A stretch of DNA of 49,577 nucleotides. Origin: Acidimicrobiia bacterium. GTDB lineage: Bacteria > Actinomycetota > Acidimicrobiia > Acidimicrobiales > CATQHL01. The position numbers and the translations under genes are program-made. This document shows, piece after piece, positions 15,668-24,085 of this stretch. Position 1 is the stretch's first letter, and each line of letters opens with the position of its first letter. Under the pieces are notes generated by a model. The model did not search any database and was not told where the DNA came from. It worked only from the letters and a program-made list of their open reading frames with translations. Location: positions 2,066 through 51,642 of the forward strand of contig JAGWAL010000007.1 in assembly GCA_021296415.1 (NCBI GenBank), written 5' to 3'.

Positions 15668-16771
15668 ATGCTGAGCTTCACCGAGACCGCCCGCTGCGAC
15701 GGCGCCCGCACCGGTGTCGTCCGTACGCCGCGGGGGCAGTTCGTGACGCCGACCTTCATGCCCGTCGGAACCCGCGGGGCCGTGCGCACCCTCACGAGTG
15801 CCGACCTCGAGGATCTCGGCACCGACGTGGTGCTGGCCAACACGTACCACCTCATGCTGCGCCCGGGAGCCGAGCTCGTCGCCGACCGGGGTGGCCTGCA
15901 CCGCTTCATGGACTGGTCCGGCCACATCCTCACCGACTCCGGCGGCTACCAGGTGATGAGCCTGGAGCCGAAGATCGACGACGAGGGCGCCACCTTCCGG
16001 TCCACCTACGACGGCAGCACGCACCGGCTCACGCCCGAGCGCGCCGCCGAGGTGCAGGCGCTCCTGGGCTCCGACATCGCCATGGTGCTCGACGTGTGCC
16101 CGCCGCTGCCGTCGCCGCGCCCTGTGGTCGAGGCGGCCGTGGAGCGGACCGCCGTCTGGGCGGCCCGGGCCCGCGCCGCGCACCGGTCGCTGGCGCCGCC
16201 GGCGCAGGCGCAGTTCGGCATCGTGCAAGGGGGGACCGACGTCGCCCTGCGGCGCCGCAGCGTCGCCCGGACACTCGACATCGGTTTCGAGGGATACGCC
16301 ATCGGGGGGCTCTCGGTGGGCGAGGAGCGCCACGAGCGCCTCGAGCCGCTGCACGCCACCACCGAATCGCTGCCCGCCGAGCGGCCCCGCTACCTCATGG
16401 GGGTGGGGGATCCCGTCAGCATCATCGAGGCCGTGAGCGTCGGGGTGGACATGTTCGACTGCGTCCTGCCCACCCGGCTGGCCCGCCACGGCACGGCGCT
16501 GACCTCGGTGGGGCGGCTCAACCTGACCAATGCACGGTTCGCCCGCGACGACGGGCCGCTGGATCCGGCACTCGCCGGCGATCCCGCCGGCCGCTGGTCC
16601 CGCGCCTACCTGCGCCACCTGCTGATGGTCGGCGAGACGGCCGCCACCCGCATCCTCAGCCTGCACAACCTGGCCTGGCTGTTCGACCTGATGCACGCCA
16701 CGCGCCGCGCCATCGCCGAGGGCCGCTTCGCCGGACATGCCGCCGGTGTGCGCGCCACCTGGGAACCCTGA
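15668..16771 (+). CDS. tgt: tRNA-guanine(34) transglycosylase without zinc-site cysteines
   Basis: Bacterial TGT swaps guanine for preQ1 at position 34 of GUN-anticodon tRNAs. This 367-aa protein has the full barrel: TFMPVGTRGAV, NTYHLMLRPG, catalytic Asp in TDSGGYQVMSL, FGIVQGG, GGLSVGE (bacterial type) and the nucleophile Asp264 in DMFDCVLPTR. Numbering coincides with the E. coli enzyme, where zinc is held by Cys302, Cys304, Cys307 and His333. Here these positions are Leu302, Gly304, Ala307 and His333, in the stretch PLDPALAGDPAGRWSRAYL, so the zinc site cannot form as usual while the catalytic residues are kept. Family and position next to queA still support TGT function; zinc independence or altered dimerisation is inferred. 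Confidence 0.92.
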   Translation: MLSFTETARCDGARTGVVRTPRGQFVTPTFMPVGTRGAVRTLTSADLEDLGTDVVLANTYHLMLRPGAELVADRGGLHRFMDWSGHILTDSGGYQVMSLEPKIDDEGATFRSTYDGSTHRLTPERAAEVQALLGSDIAMVLDVCPPLPSPRPVVEAAVERTAVWAARARAAHRSLAPPAQAQFGIVQGGTDVALRRRSVARTLDIGFEGYAIGGLSVGEERHERLEPLHATTESLPAERPRYLMGVGDPVSIIEAVSVGVDMFDCVLPTRLARHGTALTSVGRLNLTNARFARDDGPLDPALAGDPAGRWSRAYLRHLLMVGETAATRILSLHNLAWLFDLMHATRRAIAEGRFAGHAAGVRATWEP

Positions 16772-16823
16772 GCATCCGCCGGCGCGGGCACCGGGTGGGA
16801 TCGCCAGACCAGCGCCGACCGGG

Positions 16824-16829
16824 TAACCT
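16824..16829 (+). promoter_or_regulatory. Candidate -10 (TAACCT) for yajC-secD-secF-apt
   Basis: TAACCT lies in the gap after tgt, about 65 nt before the yajC GTG, implying a leader of roughly 60 nt with a Shine-Dalgarno AAGGCGGG at its end. Confidence 0.35.
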
Positions 16830-16894
16830 TGAGCGCCGCGTCCAGTGCGATCCGGCGTCGACGCGACCAGCAACCGACTCACAAGGCGGGTGAC

Positions 16895-17251
16895 GTGCGC
16901 AGCTTTCTATTCCTCCTGATCCTGTTCGTCGCACAGGCCTGCACGACCGGCGGTGAGGACGGCGGCGGCGGATTCAGCGGCTTCTTCCCGCTGATCATCA
17001 TCATGGCGCTGCTCTGGCTGGTGCTGCTGCGGCCGCAGCAGCGGCGGGCCAAGAACCGCCGGGAGATGCTGTCGAAGCTGGAGGTCGGCGACGAGGTGGT
17101 GATGTCCAGCGGGGTGTACGGCCGCATCGCCAGTTTCGACGAGCAGACCGTCTTCGTGGACATCGCCGACAACGTGCGCGTCAAGGTGACGCGCGACTCC
17201 ATCGCCGAGCGGATCACCTACCACGAGGAGTGGGACGGCGACTCGAACTGA
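16895..17251 (+). CDS. yajC: Preprotein translocase accessory subunit YajC
   Basis: YajC joins SecDF next to the SecYEG channel. The 118-aa protein has the family core: a transmembrane helix (FPLIIIMALLWLVLL), then RPQQRRAKNRREML and KLEVGDEVVMSSGVYGRI. Unusually it has an extra N-terminal hydrophobic segment, SFLFLLILFVAQACTTGG, which looks like a signal peptide with a lipobox-like but non-consensus AQAC. The start is the GTG at 16895, preceded by AAGGCGGG; a TTG at 16829 would overlap the putative promoter. secD follows after 66 nt. Confidence 0.88.
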   Translation: MRSFLFLLILFVAQACTTGGEDGGGGFSGFFPLIIIMALLWLVLLRPQQRRAKNRREMLSKLEVGDEVVMSSGVYGRIASFDEQTVFVDIADNVRVKVTRDSIAERITYHEEWDGDSN

Positions 17252-17317
17252 GCCGTCTCCGGGCGAGGTTCTATCCGGGATGTTGCTCCTGTTCGCCCCC
17301 CGGTCGCCGGCGGGGAC

Positions 17318-18898
17318 ATGGTGCCGCCGATGATGCAGCGCCTCGCCGAAGCGGTGCGGGCCGTGCCGCCCGCCCTGCGCCGGCACCGCTCGCTGCTCGG
17401 CATCCTGATCGTGGCGGTCGGCCTGCTCGCCGGCAATCTCGCGACCGGCCAAGGGCCACTCCTGGGTCTTGACCTGCAGGGCGGCGTGGAGGTGGTGCTG
17501 CGCCCGGTGCCCGGCGAGTCCGAGGTGACCCCCGAGGCGCTGGACCAGGCCCTGGAGATCGTCCGCAACCGGGTCGACGCCCTCGGCGTGGCCGAACCCG
17601 ACATCACGGTCCAGGGCGGCAACATCGTGGTGCAACTGCCCGGCGTGGACGATCAGGACCGGGCGATCGCACTCGTCGGGCAGACGGCCGAACTGCGCTT
17701 CCGGCCCCTGCTGGCCCGTGCCGTGTCCCGCACCGAGATCGAGGCCTACAAGGCCGCCATCGAGGAGGCCGAAGCCGGTGAGGCCGACGACGCCGCTGAA
17801 GCCGAGGAGGCCGACGACGCCGGCGGACTCGATGTCGAGGACCTGCTCACCGGCATCCTCACCAAGCCCGCCGACGACGACGTCGACGCCCCGGTGATCC
17901 TGCCCGGCAGGCCGGACTCCAACGGGCAGGTTCTCCACTTCCTGCTGGGCCCGGCGCTGGTCACGGGGGCGGCGCTCGAGAGCGCCACACCGGTCCTGGA
18001 GTTCGCCCAGTGGAACGTGCAGGTCACCGCGCTCGAGGGGGCCGACGGCATCGACCGGTTCAACGCCGCCGCCCGCACCTGCTACTACGAGGCGCCCGAT
18101 CCCCGGGTGTGTCCCACCGGGCAACTCGGCATCGTGCTGGACGGGAGGGTCGAGTCGGCGCCGGTCGTGAACGCCCGGTCGTTCGAGCGCGACCGCATCA
18201 ACATCACCGGCGCCTTCGGTGAGGCCGAGGCGCGTGACCTGGCGCTGGTGCTGGACTACGGCGCCCTGCCGCTGGAGTTCGAGGACCCCGCCGAGAGCGG
18301 CCTGGTGCGCACCGTGTCGGCAACCCTGGGCCGCGACGCCCTGCGCGCCGGGATCGTCGCCGGCATCGTCGGCCTGGCGCTCGTGGCGCTGTACATGCTG
18401 TCCTACTACCGGTTCCTGGGGCTGGCCGCCCTCGGCAGCCTGGCGGTGTCGGGCGTGCTGCTGTGGGTGATCCTCTCGTTCCTGTCCGAGACGCGCGGGC
18501 TGGCCCTGACGCTGGCGGGGGTGACCGGCCTGATCGTGGCGATCGGCGTGTCGCTCGACTCCAATGTCGTCTACTTCGAGCACCTGAAGGAGGACCTGCT
18601 GGGCGGTCGCACGCTGCGCAGTTCGGTCGACCAGTCGTTCCCGGTGGCTTTCCGGACGATCTTCTGGGCCAACCTTGCCACGCTCATCGGCGCCGGCATC
18701 CTCTGGTTGCTCACCATCGGTTCCGTGCGCGGGTTCGCGGCCATGCTGGCGATCGCCTCCATCCTGGATCTGGTGGCGACGTACTTCTTCCTGCGCCCGG
18801 TCGTGCGCGGCCTGGCCCGCTGGAGTGCGCACCGGCCCGCACTCGTCGGGATGGCGACGGTGGTGGCCGCCGCCGCGGCCGCGGAGAAGGAATCGTGA
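17318..18898 (+). CDS. secD: Protein translocase subunit SecD
   Basis: SecD with SecF uses proton-motive force to help preproteins leave the translocon. The 526-aa protein has one N-terminal transmembrane helix, the P1 region starting LLGLDLQGGVEV (the conserved Asp-Leu-x-Gly-Gly), QLPGVDDQDRAI, and a C-terminal block of five helices including GVSLDSNVVYFE, the site of the conserved Asp used for proton coupling. An acidic Glu/Asp/Ala-rich insertion occurs at about residues 149-172 in the periplasmic head. The ATG at 17318 is preferred. Its stop overlaps the secF GTG (GTGA). Confidence 0.95.
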   Translation: MVPPMMQRLAEAVRAVPPALRRHRSLLGILIVAVGLLAGNLATGQGPLLGLDLQGGVEVVLRPVPGESEVTPEALDQALEIVRNRVDALGVAEPDITVQGGNIVVQLPGVDDQDRAIALVGQTAELRFRPLLARAVSRTEIEAYKAAIEEAEAGEADDAAEAEEADDAGGLDVEDLLTGILTKPADDDVDAPVILPGRPDSNGQVLHFLLGPALVTGAALESATPVLEFAQWNVQVTALEGADGIDRFNAAARTCYYEAPDPRVCPTGQLGIVLDGRVESAPVVNARSFERDRINITGAFGEAEARDLALVLDYGALPLEFEDPAESGLVRTVSATLGRDALRAGIVAGIVGLALVALYMLSYYRFLGLAALGSLAVSGVLLWVILSFLSETRGLALTLAGVTGLIVAIGVSLDSNVVYFEHLKEDLLGGRTLRSSVDQSFPVAFRTIFWANLATLIGAGILWLLTIGSVRGFAAMLAIASILDLVATYFFLRPVVRGLARWSAHRPALVGMATVVAAAAAAEKES

Positions 18899-19971
18899 CC
18901 GGCTCGGCGCCGGGATTGCGCCTCGGCCTGCGGCGGATGTACGCCAACCAGGTGAGCCTGGACTTCACCCGCCTGTGGCGGCGCTCGGTGGTGCTCTCGA
19001 TGGCGATCCTGCTGATCGCCGGCGGCTTCTGGCTGTTCAAGGGCCTGAACCTGGGCATCGAGTTCGAGGGCGGCACGTTCTGGGAGGCGCCGGTCGGGGA
19101 CGTCTCGACCGCCGAGATTCGCGATGCCCTGGCGACGGTGGGGCAGGCCGACGCCCGCATCCAGCAACTCGCCGGCGGTGTCGTGCGCGTGCGGGCGGAG
19201 GTCGCCGCAACCAACACCGCCGAGGTCGCCGCGGTGACCACCGCGCTGGCGGACCTCGCCGGCATCGATGCCAACGACATCTCCTTCTCGGCCGTGGGTC
19301 CCTCGTGGGGGGCCGAGATAACCAGCAAGGCGCAGACCGCCCTCATCGTCTTCTTCGTCGTGATCGCCGTCTACATCTGGCTGCGAATGGAGTGGAAGAT
19401 GGCCCTGGCGGCCCTCGTCGCCGTCGGGCACGACATCCTCGTCACCGTCGGCTTTTATGCCGTGTTCGGCTTCGAGGTCACGCCGGCCACCGTCATCGCC
19501 TTCCTGACCATCCTGGGTTACTCGCTGTACGACACGCTCGTCGTCTTCGACAAGATCCACGGGAACGCCCGCACCCGCAAGGAGCCCTACTTCGAGATCG
19601 TCACCCGCTCGGTCAACGAGGTGTTCATGCGCTCGGTCAACACCACGATCACGTCGGTGCTGCCGGTGCTGTCGCTGCTGATCATCGGCCGCTTCGTGCT
19701 CGGCGCGGTGACGCTGCAGGAGTTCGCGATCGCCCTGCTGGTGGGCCTGCTGGCCGGTACCTATTCGTCGCTGTTCGTGGCGGCGCCGCTGGTGGCCTGG
19801 CTGCACGTCTGGGTCAGCGGTGAACGCCCCGGCCAGCGGCTGCCGCGTGAGCGCCGCCCCGCCGCCGCGGCACCGCGCGCGAAGCGACCGGGCAGCGGAC
19901 CGGTCGGAAGGTCGGGGGTCACCACCACCCGCACGCATCCGGCGCGGCCGGCGAAGAAACGCCGCAGGTGA
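18895..19971 (+). CDS. secF: Protein translocase subunit SecF
   Basis: This is the partner of SecD. The 358-aa protein shows the first helix, the conserved LGIEFEGGTFWE, a short periplasmic domain, then five helices with VGHDILVTVGFYAVFGFEV, YSLYDTLVVFDKI (conserved Asp) and RSVNTTITSVLPV. The C-terminal 45 residues are a basic Pro/Arg/Lys-rich cytoplasmic tail. The GTG start is coupled to secD, and the stop overlaps the GTG proposed for apt. Confidence 0.95.
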   Translation: MTGSAPGLRLGLRRMYANQVSLDFTRLWRRSVVLSMAILLIAGGFWLFKGLNLGIEFEGGTFWEAPVGDVSTAEIRDALATVGQADARIQQLAGGVVRVRAEVAATNTAEVAAVTTALADLAGIDANDISFSAVGPSWGAEITSKAQTALIVFFVVIAVYIWLRMEWKMALAALVAVGHDILVTVGFYAVFGFEVTPATVIAFLTILGYSLYDTLVVFDKIHGNARTRKEPYFEIVTRSVNEVFMRSVNTTITSVLPVLSLLIIGRFVLGAVTLQEFAIALLVGLLAGTYSSLFVAAPLVAWLHVWVSGERPGQRLPRERRPAAAAPRAKRPGSGPVGRSGVTTTRTHPARPAKKRRR

Positions 19972-20552
19972 GGCCGGACCTCGGACATGGAAACCGTCAC
20001 ATGACGCACGCCGCCGAAGACGTTGTCGACGCCGAGGCCCTCTGGCGCGAGTTGGTCCGGGAGATTCCGGACTTCCCCGTCGCCGGGATCGGCTTCAAGG
20101 ACATCACGCCCGTGCTGGCGCACCCCGGCGCCTTCGCCGCCTGCGCCGATGCCATGGCGGAGCGATTCGCCGAGGCCGGGGTGGAGGCGGTGGCCGCGGC
20201 GGAGGCGCGCGGGTTCATCTTCGGAATCCCCGTGGCCGAGCGCCTCGGTGCCGGATTCGCCGCGGTCCGCAAGCCGGGCAAGCTACCGGCGGCGGTCGTC
20301 GGCGTGACCTACGAGTTGGAGTACGGGACCGACCGGCTGGAGATGCACGTCGACTCTTTCGCCCCGGGCGCGCGGGTGCTCATCGTGGACGACGTGCTGG
20401 CCACCGGCGGCACCGCCCGCGCCACCTGCGACCTGGTCGAACGCGCCGGAGGGCAGCTCGTGGGGTGTGCCTTCTTCGTGGAGTTGGCCTTCCTCGGCGG
20501 CCGGCGCCGCCTCGAGGACGTACGCGTGGAGTCGTTGCTCACGTACACGTAG
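19968..20552 (+). CDS. apt: Adenine phosphoribosyltransferase
   Basis: APRT converts adenine and PRPP to AMP in purine salvage. The 194-aa type I phosphoribosyltransferase shows IPDFPVAGIGFKDITPVL, AAAEARGFIFGIPVA, RKPGKLP, YGTDRLEMH and the PRPP loop VLIVDDVLATGGTA. The GTG at 19968 overlaps the secF stop by 4 nt; an ATG at 20001 would give a 183-aa protein and cannot be excluded. secF-apt-relA is the actinobacterial order, linking purine nucleotide supply to the alarmone enzyme next door. Confidence 0.94.
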   Translation: MRPDLGHGNRHMTHAAEDVVDAEALWRELVREIPDFPVAGIGFKDITPVLAHPGAFAACADAMAERFAEAGVEAVAAAEARGFIFGIPVAERLGAGFAAVRKPGKLPAAVVGVTYELEYGTDRLEMHVDSFAPGARVLIVDDVLATGGTARATCDLVERAGGQLVGCAFFVELAFLGGRRRLEDVRVESLLTYT

Positions 20553-20588
20553 GCAGGGCCGGCCAGTGCCGCGCACCGTCTCTTCGTC

Positions 20589-20608
20589 ATTCCGGCGGCG
20601 GCCGGAAT
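20589..20608. repeat. REP-like perfect palindrome
   Basis: ATTCCGGC and GCCGGAAT, 8-bp arms around a 4-nt loop, lie in the apt-relA gap in the context TCATTCCGGC...GCCGGAATCC. This resembles a palindromic intergenic repeat found in many high-GC genomes. I see only this copy in the window. Confidence 0.6.
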
Positions 20609-20630
20609 CCAGGCGCGTCCGGCTTCCGGC

Positions 20631-20653
20631 CCGGCCGTCGAACACACGGCCGG
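20631..20653. terminator. Terminator-like hairpin between apt and relA
   Basis: CCGGCCGT and ACGGCCGG form a perfect 8-bp GC-rich stem with a 7-nt loop, 79 nt after the apt stop. There is no T-tract on the plus strand, so it is at best an L-shaped terminator or part of a repeat together with the palindrome just upstream. Confidence 0.4.
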
Positions 20654-20734
20654 CTCGCCGGTGCAGGTGAGTGATCCCGCGCCGTCTCTGCGATGCTATT
20701 GGTGTGAGGCGCGTCTCACCGTGAGGTTGGAATC

Positions 20735-23011
20735 GTGAGCGTCCGGGCGACCACCGAGGTCCCCGTCGCCGAGTCGGCCGGCGCGCCCCCGTGGGGCCGC
20801 CTGCAACCGTGGCGGGGCCATCCCGCCGCCGGGCCGATCACCTCGCTGCTGGGGGAGTACTCGGCAAACTTCGGTGACGCCGACACGGACGTCATCGAGC
20901 GGGCCTACGCGTGGGCGGCGAGCGCCCACCGGGCCCAGCGGCGCAAGTCGGGCGAGCCGTTCGTGGAGCACCCGCTCAACGTGGCTCGCATCGTCGCTCG
21001 CCTGGGGCTCGACGACGTGAGCGTGGCGGCGGCCCTGCTGCACGACGTCATCGAGGACACCGACCGCACGCTGGCCGACGTCGATGCCGACTTCGGTCCG
21101 GAGGTGGCCAAGATCGTCGACGGCGTCACCAAGCTGGACCGCGTCGAGTTCACGACCCGCGAGCGCCACCAAGCCGCCTCGCTGCGCAAGATGCTGGTGG
21201 CCATGGCCAAGGACCTGCGGGTTCTCATCATCAAGCTTGCCGACAGGCTCCACAACATGTGCACCCTGGCGGCCCTCTCGCCGGAGAAGCAGCAGCAGGT
21301 GGCGCGCGAGACCCTCGACGTCTACGCGCCCCTGGCGCATCGCCTCGGCATGCAGGAACTGAAGGGCCGCCTGGAGGACCTGGCGTTCGCCGCCCTGCAC
21401 CCCAAGTGGTACGCCCAGATCGATCACCTGGTGGCCGAGGAGGATCCCGAACGCGATCTCTACCTGGCGCAGCTCCTGGTCACCGTGGAGGGGCGGCTGC
21501 TCGAGCTGGGCATCGGCGCCGAGGTGACCGGCCGGCCGAAGCACCTCTGGAGCATCTACGAGAAGATGGTGCTGAAGAACCGCGACTTCAACGACATCTA
21601 CGACCTGGTGGGCATCCGGGTCATCACCGAGAGCGTGCGGGACTGCTACGCCGTGCTGGGTGCCATCCACGCCATCTGGAAGCCGCTCCAGGGGCGATTC
21701 AAGGACTACATCGCGATGCCCAAGTTCAATCTCTACCAGAGTCTGCACACGGCGGTGGTGGGTCCCCAGGGCAAGGTCGTGGAGGTGCAGATACGGACCC
21801 GGGAGATGCACGCCCGGGCCGAGCACGGCGTGGCCGCCCACTGGGACTACAAGGAGGACAGCGGCGACGACCTGGCCTGGCTGAGCCGGATCATCGACTG
21901 GTCCGAGGAGAGCGACGATCCCGAGCAGTTCCTCGGCAACCTCAAGGTCGAGTTCGAGCAGGACGAGGTGTTCGTCTTCACGCCGCGCGGCGACGTGGTG
22001 ACCCTGCCGGTGGGCGCCACCCCGGTGGACTTCGCCTACGCCATCCACACCGAGGTGGGCCACGGCTGCATCGGGGCTCGGATCAATGGCCGCCTCGTGG
22101 CGCTGACCACCAAGCTCTCCACCGGCGACACCGTGGAGGTGATGACCTCCAAGGATCCCGACGCCGGTCCGTCGCAGGACTGGCTGCAATTCGTCGCCAC
22201 GAGCAGGGCCCGCTCGCGGATCCGCCAGTGGCTCACGCGGGAGCGGCGCACCGAGGCCCTCAACCGCGGGCGCGACGAGATCACCACCGAACTGCGCCGG
22301 GAGTCGCTGCCGATCGCTCCGGTCATCCGCTCCGAGACGCTGCGCGACGTGGCGAAGGCTCTCAACTACGACGACACCGACGCGCTGTTCGTGGCGGTCG
22401 GGGAGCGCCACCTGTCGGCCCGCACGGTCACCGAGCGGGTCGCCCGCCGCCTGCGCGGCGAGGATGCCGAGGGCTCGCAACCCGCCGAACGGGTATCCGC
22501 CACCGCCGTGACGCCCCGGCGATCCTCTCCCAAGCGCTCCGGCGGTGCCGGTGTGCACGTCGAGGGTCTCGGCGACGTGTGGGTGCGCCTCGCAAAATGC
22601 TGCACACCGGTGGTGCCCGACGAGATCATCGGTTTCGTGACCCGGGGCAGGGGCGTGTCGATTCACCGCGCCGACTGCGCCAACGCCGTTGCCCTCAGCG
22701 GCGACGGCGAGGCCGCGCGCATCATCGACGTGGAGTGGGAGGAGGGGGCCTCCACGGTGTTCACCGCGGCGATCGAGGTCCGCTCGCTCGACCGGCCGCA
22801 CCTGCTGCGCGACGTGGCGGTGGCGGTGTCCGAGCAGCAGGTCAACATCACCTCGGTGAACGCCCGCGCCGGTGCCGACGGCGCCTCGATCATGCGATTC
22901 GAGATGGAACTCTCCGACGGCGCCCAACTGTCGTCGGTGCTGCACGCGGTGCGCCGCGTGGGCAGCGTCTACGACGCCTACCGCGTACTACCCGGCGGCG
23001 GCCGCGGCTGA
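20735..23011 (+). CDS. relA: Bifunctional (p)ppGpp synthetase/hydrolase, Rel family
   Basis: This enzyme sets the level of the stringent-response alarmone. The 758-aa protein has all long-RSH domains: an HD hydrolase domain with VEHPLNVARIV, LLHDVIEDT and LADRLHNMCTL; a synthetase domain with RPKHLWSIYEKM, DIYDLVGIRVI and GRFKDYIAMPKFNLYQSLHT; a TGS domain (VFVFTPRGDVVTLP); and a C-terminal zinc-finger/ACT part with AKCCTPVVPDEI and an ACT domain from about residue 685. The RFKD sequence is the RxKD motif of bifunctional enzymes, not the ExDD form of synthesis-only RelA, so both activities are expected. The start is the GTG at 20735 after GAGGTTGG. A small inverted repeat (GTGAG/CTCAC, 20704-20719) precedes it. 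Confidence 0.96.
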   Translation: MSVRATTEVPVAESAGAPPWGRLQPWRGHPAAGPITSLLGEYSANFGDADTDVIERAYAWAASAHRAQRRKSGEPFVEHPLNVARIVARLGLDDVSVAAALLHDVIEDTDRTLADVDADFGPEVAKIVDGVTKLDRVEFTTRERHQAASLRKMLVAMAKDLRVLIIKLADRLHNMCTLAALSPEKQQQVARETLDVYAPLAHRLGMQELKGRLEDLAFAALHPKWYAQIDHLVAEEDPERDLYLAQLLVTVEGRLLELGIGAEVTGRPKHLWSIYEKMVLKNRDFNDIYDLVGIRVITESVRDCYAVLGAIHAIWKPLQGRFKDYIAMPKFNLYQSLHTAVVGPQGKVVEVQIRTREMHARAEHGVAAHWDYKEDSGDDLAWLSRIIDWSEESDDPEQFLGNLKVEFEQDEVFVFTPRGDVVTLPVGATPVDFAYAIHTEVGHGCIGARINGRLVALTTKLSTGDTVEVMTSKDPDAGPSQDWLQFVATSRARSRIRQWLTRERRTEALNRGRDEITTELRRESLPIAPVIRSETLRDVAKALNYDDTDALFVAVGERHLSARTVTERVARRLRGEDAEGSQPAERVSATAVTPRRSSPKRSGGAGVHVEGLGDVWVRLAKCCTPVVPDEIIGFVTRGRGVSIHRADCANAVALSGDGEAARIIDVEWEEGASTVFTAAIEVRSLDRPHLLRDVAVAVSEQQVNITSVNARAGADGASIMRFEMELSDGAQLSSVLHAVRRVGSVYDAYRVLPGGGRG

Positions 23012-23026
23012 CCTTCCCGGGTCTGG

Positions 23027-23092
23027 GGCTGTCCGGTCGGGGTCCGGGGTGCCGTTTGCTCCTTCGGCGCGGGCGCAAGGCGTCGCAAATCG
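23027..23092. repeat. Dispersed intergenic repeat, copy 2, with shared upstream core
   Basis: The 3' 42 bp (23051-23092) are identical to 976-1017. The 5' 16 bp (23027-23042, GGCTGTCCGGTCGGGG) are identical to 33271-33286 and 33366-33381. The element therefore links the two repeat types in the window. It lies between the convergent 3' ends of relA and the epimerase gene and can fold as a hairpin, so a bidirectional terminator role is plausible. Confidence 0.8.
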
Positions 23093-23124
23093 CCCCCCCG
23101 GCACCCGACTTCCCGCCCCGGCGC

Positions 23125-24033
23125 TCAGCGGGTATCGAGGGCTGCTGCCAGCGCGCCGGTCACGTCGGGGTGGGTGAACTTGAAGCCGTCGGCCAGGAGG
23201 ACCTCGGGAATCACTCGGACGCTCTGGGTCAGGCCGGCGACTGCTTCGGAGCCGAGGAGGAGGCTGGGCAGCAGGAGTGGTACCGGGAGGACCGCGGGGC
23301 GGCGCAGGGCCTGGCCCAGGGCTCGGGTGAACTCGGCGTTGGTGACCGGGTTGGGCGCGGTGATGTTCACCGGGCCCGATACATCGCTGTCCAAAAGGTG
23401 GCAGACGGCGGCGACGGTATCGGTCAGGGAGATCCAGCTCACCCAGCGGTCGGCGGGGCCCAGGCGGCCGCCGAGGCCCAGCTTGAACAGCGGCAGCTGC
23501 CGGCGCAGGAACGGACCCTCGGCGGACAGCACGACGCCGGTGCGCAGCAGAACGGTTCGCACGGCGGCCTCGGGTTGGGCCGCCGCCTCCCAACCCCGGC
23601 ACAACTCGGCCAGGAAGCCCCGGCCCGGTCCGGTGCTCTCGGTCACGACGGTGTCGCCGCGCTCGCTGTAGAAGCCCATCGCCGAGGCGCTGAGAATCAC
23701 CTCGGGCGGCCGTGACAGCTCGGAGACGGTGGCGGCCAGCAGTGCGGCGCTCCCTATCCGGCTGTCGTGGAGCACCTGTTTGCGAGCCGGCGTCCAGCGC
23801 CGGTCGCCGATGCCGGCCCCGGCAAGGTTGATCACCGCTTCGGAGCCCTCCAGGGCGGCACCGTCCAGGGCGCCGGCCGCGGGATCCCAGGGGATCTCGT
23901 CGGTGGCCGTGGCGGACCGCCGAACCAGCCGGCGCACGGTGCGGCCCTGCCGGCGCAGTTCGGTGACCAGCGCGCGACCGATGAGGCCGCTCGATCCGGC
24001 GATGACGATGTGTCTGCCGCTGGTGTCGTCCAC
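23125..24033 (-). CDS. NAD-dependent epimerase, TIGR01777/DUF1731 (YfcH) family
   Basis: This 302-aa extended short-chain dehydrogenase is of unknown substrate. The N-terminal IAGSSGLIGRALVTEL is the Rossmann glycine motif; AVINLAGAGIGDRRWT, SASAMGFYSERGD (Tyr in the catalytic position) and VSWISLTDTVAAV are diagnostic of this subfamily, as is the C-terminal DUF1731 region with GFKFTHPDV. The start is the GTG at 24033 with GGGAGG 5 nt upstream and a TAGCGT (24051-24056) before that. It diverges from the small gene at 24086. Confidence 0.88.
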   Translation of the reverse strand: MDDTSGRHIVIAGSSGLIGRALVTELRRQGRTVRRLVRRSATATDEIPWDPAAGALDGAALEGSEAVINLAGAGIGDRRWTPARKQVLHDSRIGSAALLAATVSELSRPPEVILSASAMGFYSERGDTVVTESTGPGRGFLAELCRGWEAAAQPEAAVRTVLLRTGVVLSAEGPFLRRQLPLFKLGLGGRLGPADRWVSWISLTDTVAAVCHLLDSDVSGPVNITAPNPVTNAEFTRALGQALRRPAVLPVPLLLPSLLLGSEAVAGLTQSVRVIPEVLLADGFKFTHPDVTGALAAALDTR

Positions 24034-24072
24034 GACGCCTCCCGGGGATCACGCTACGGCGCCGGCCGCCGC

Positions 24073-24078
24073 TAGCGT
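24073..24078 (+). promoter_or_regulatory. Candidate leaderless -10 (TAGCGT) for the 28-aa peptide
   Basis: TAGCGT lies 7 nt before the GTG at 24086; a divergent TAGCGT for the epimerase lies at 24051-24056 on the other strand. Confidence 0.35.
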
Positions 24079-24085
24079 CGCCCCG

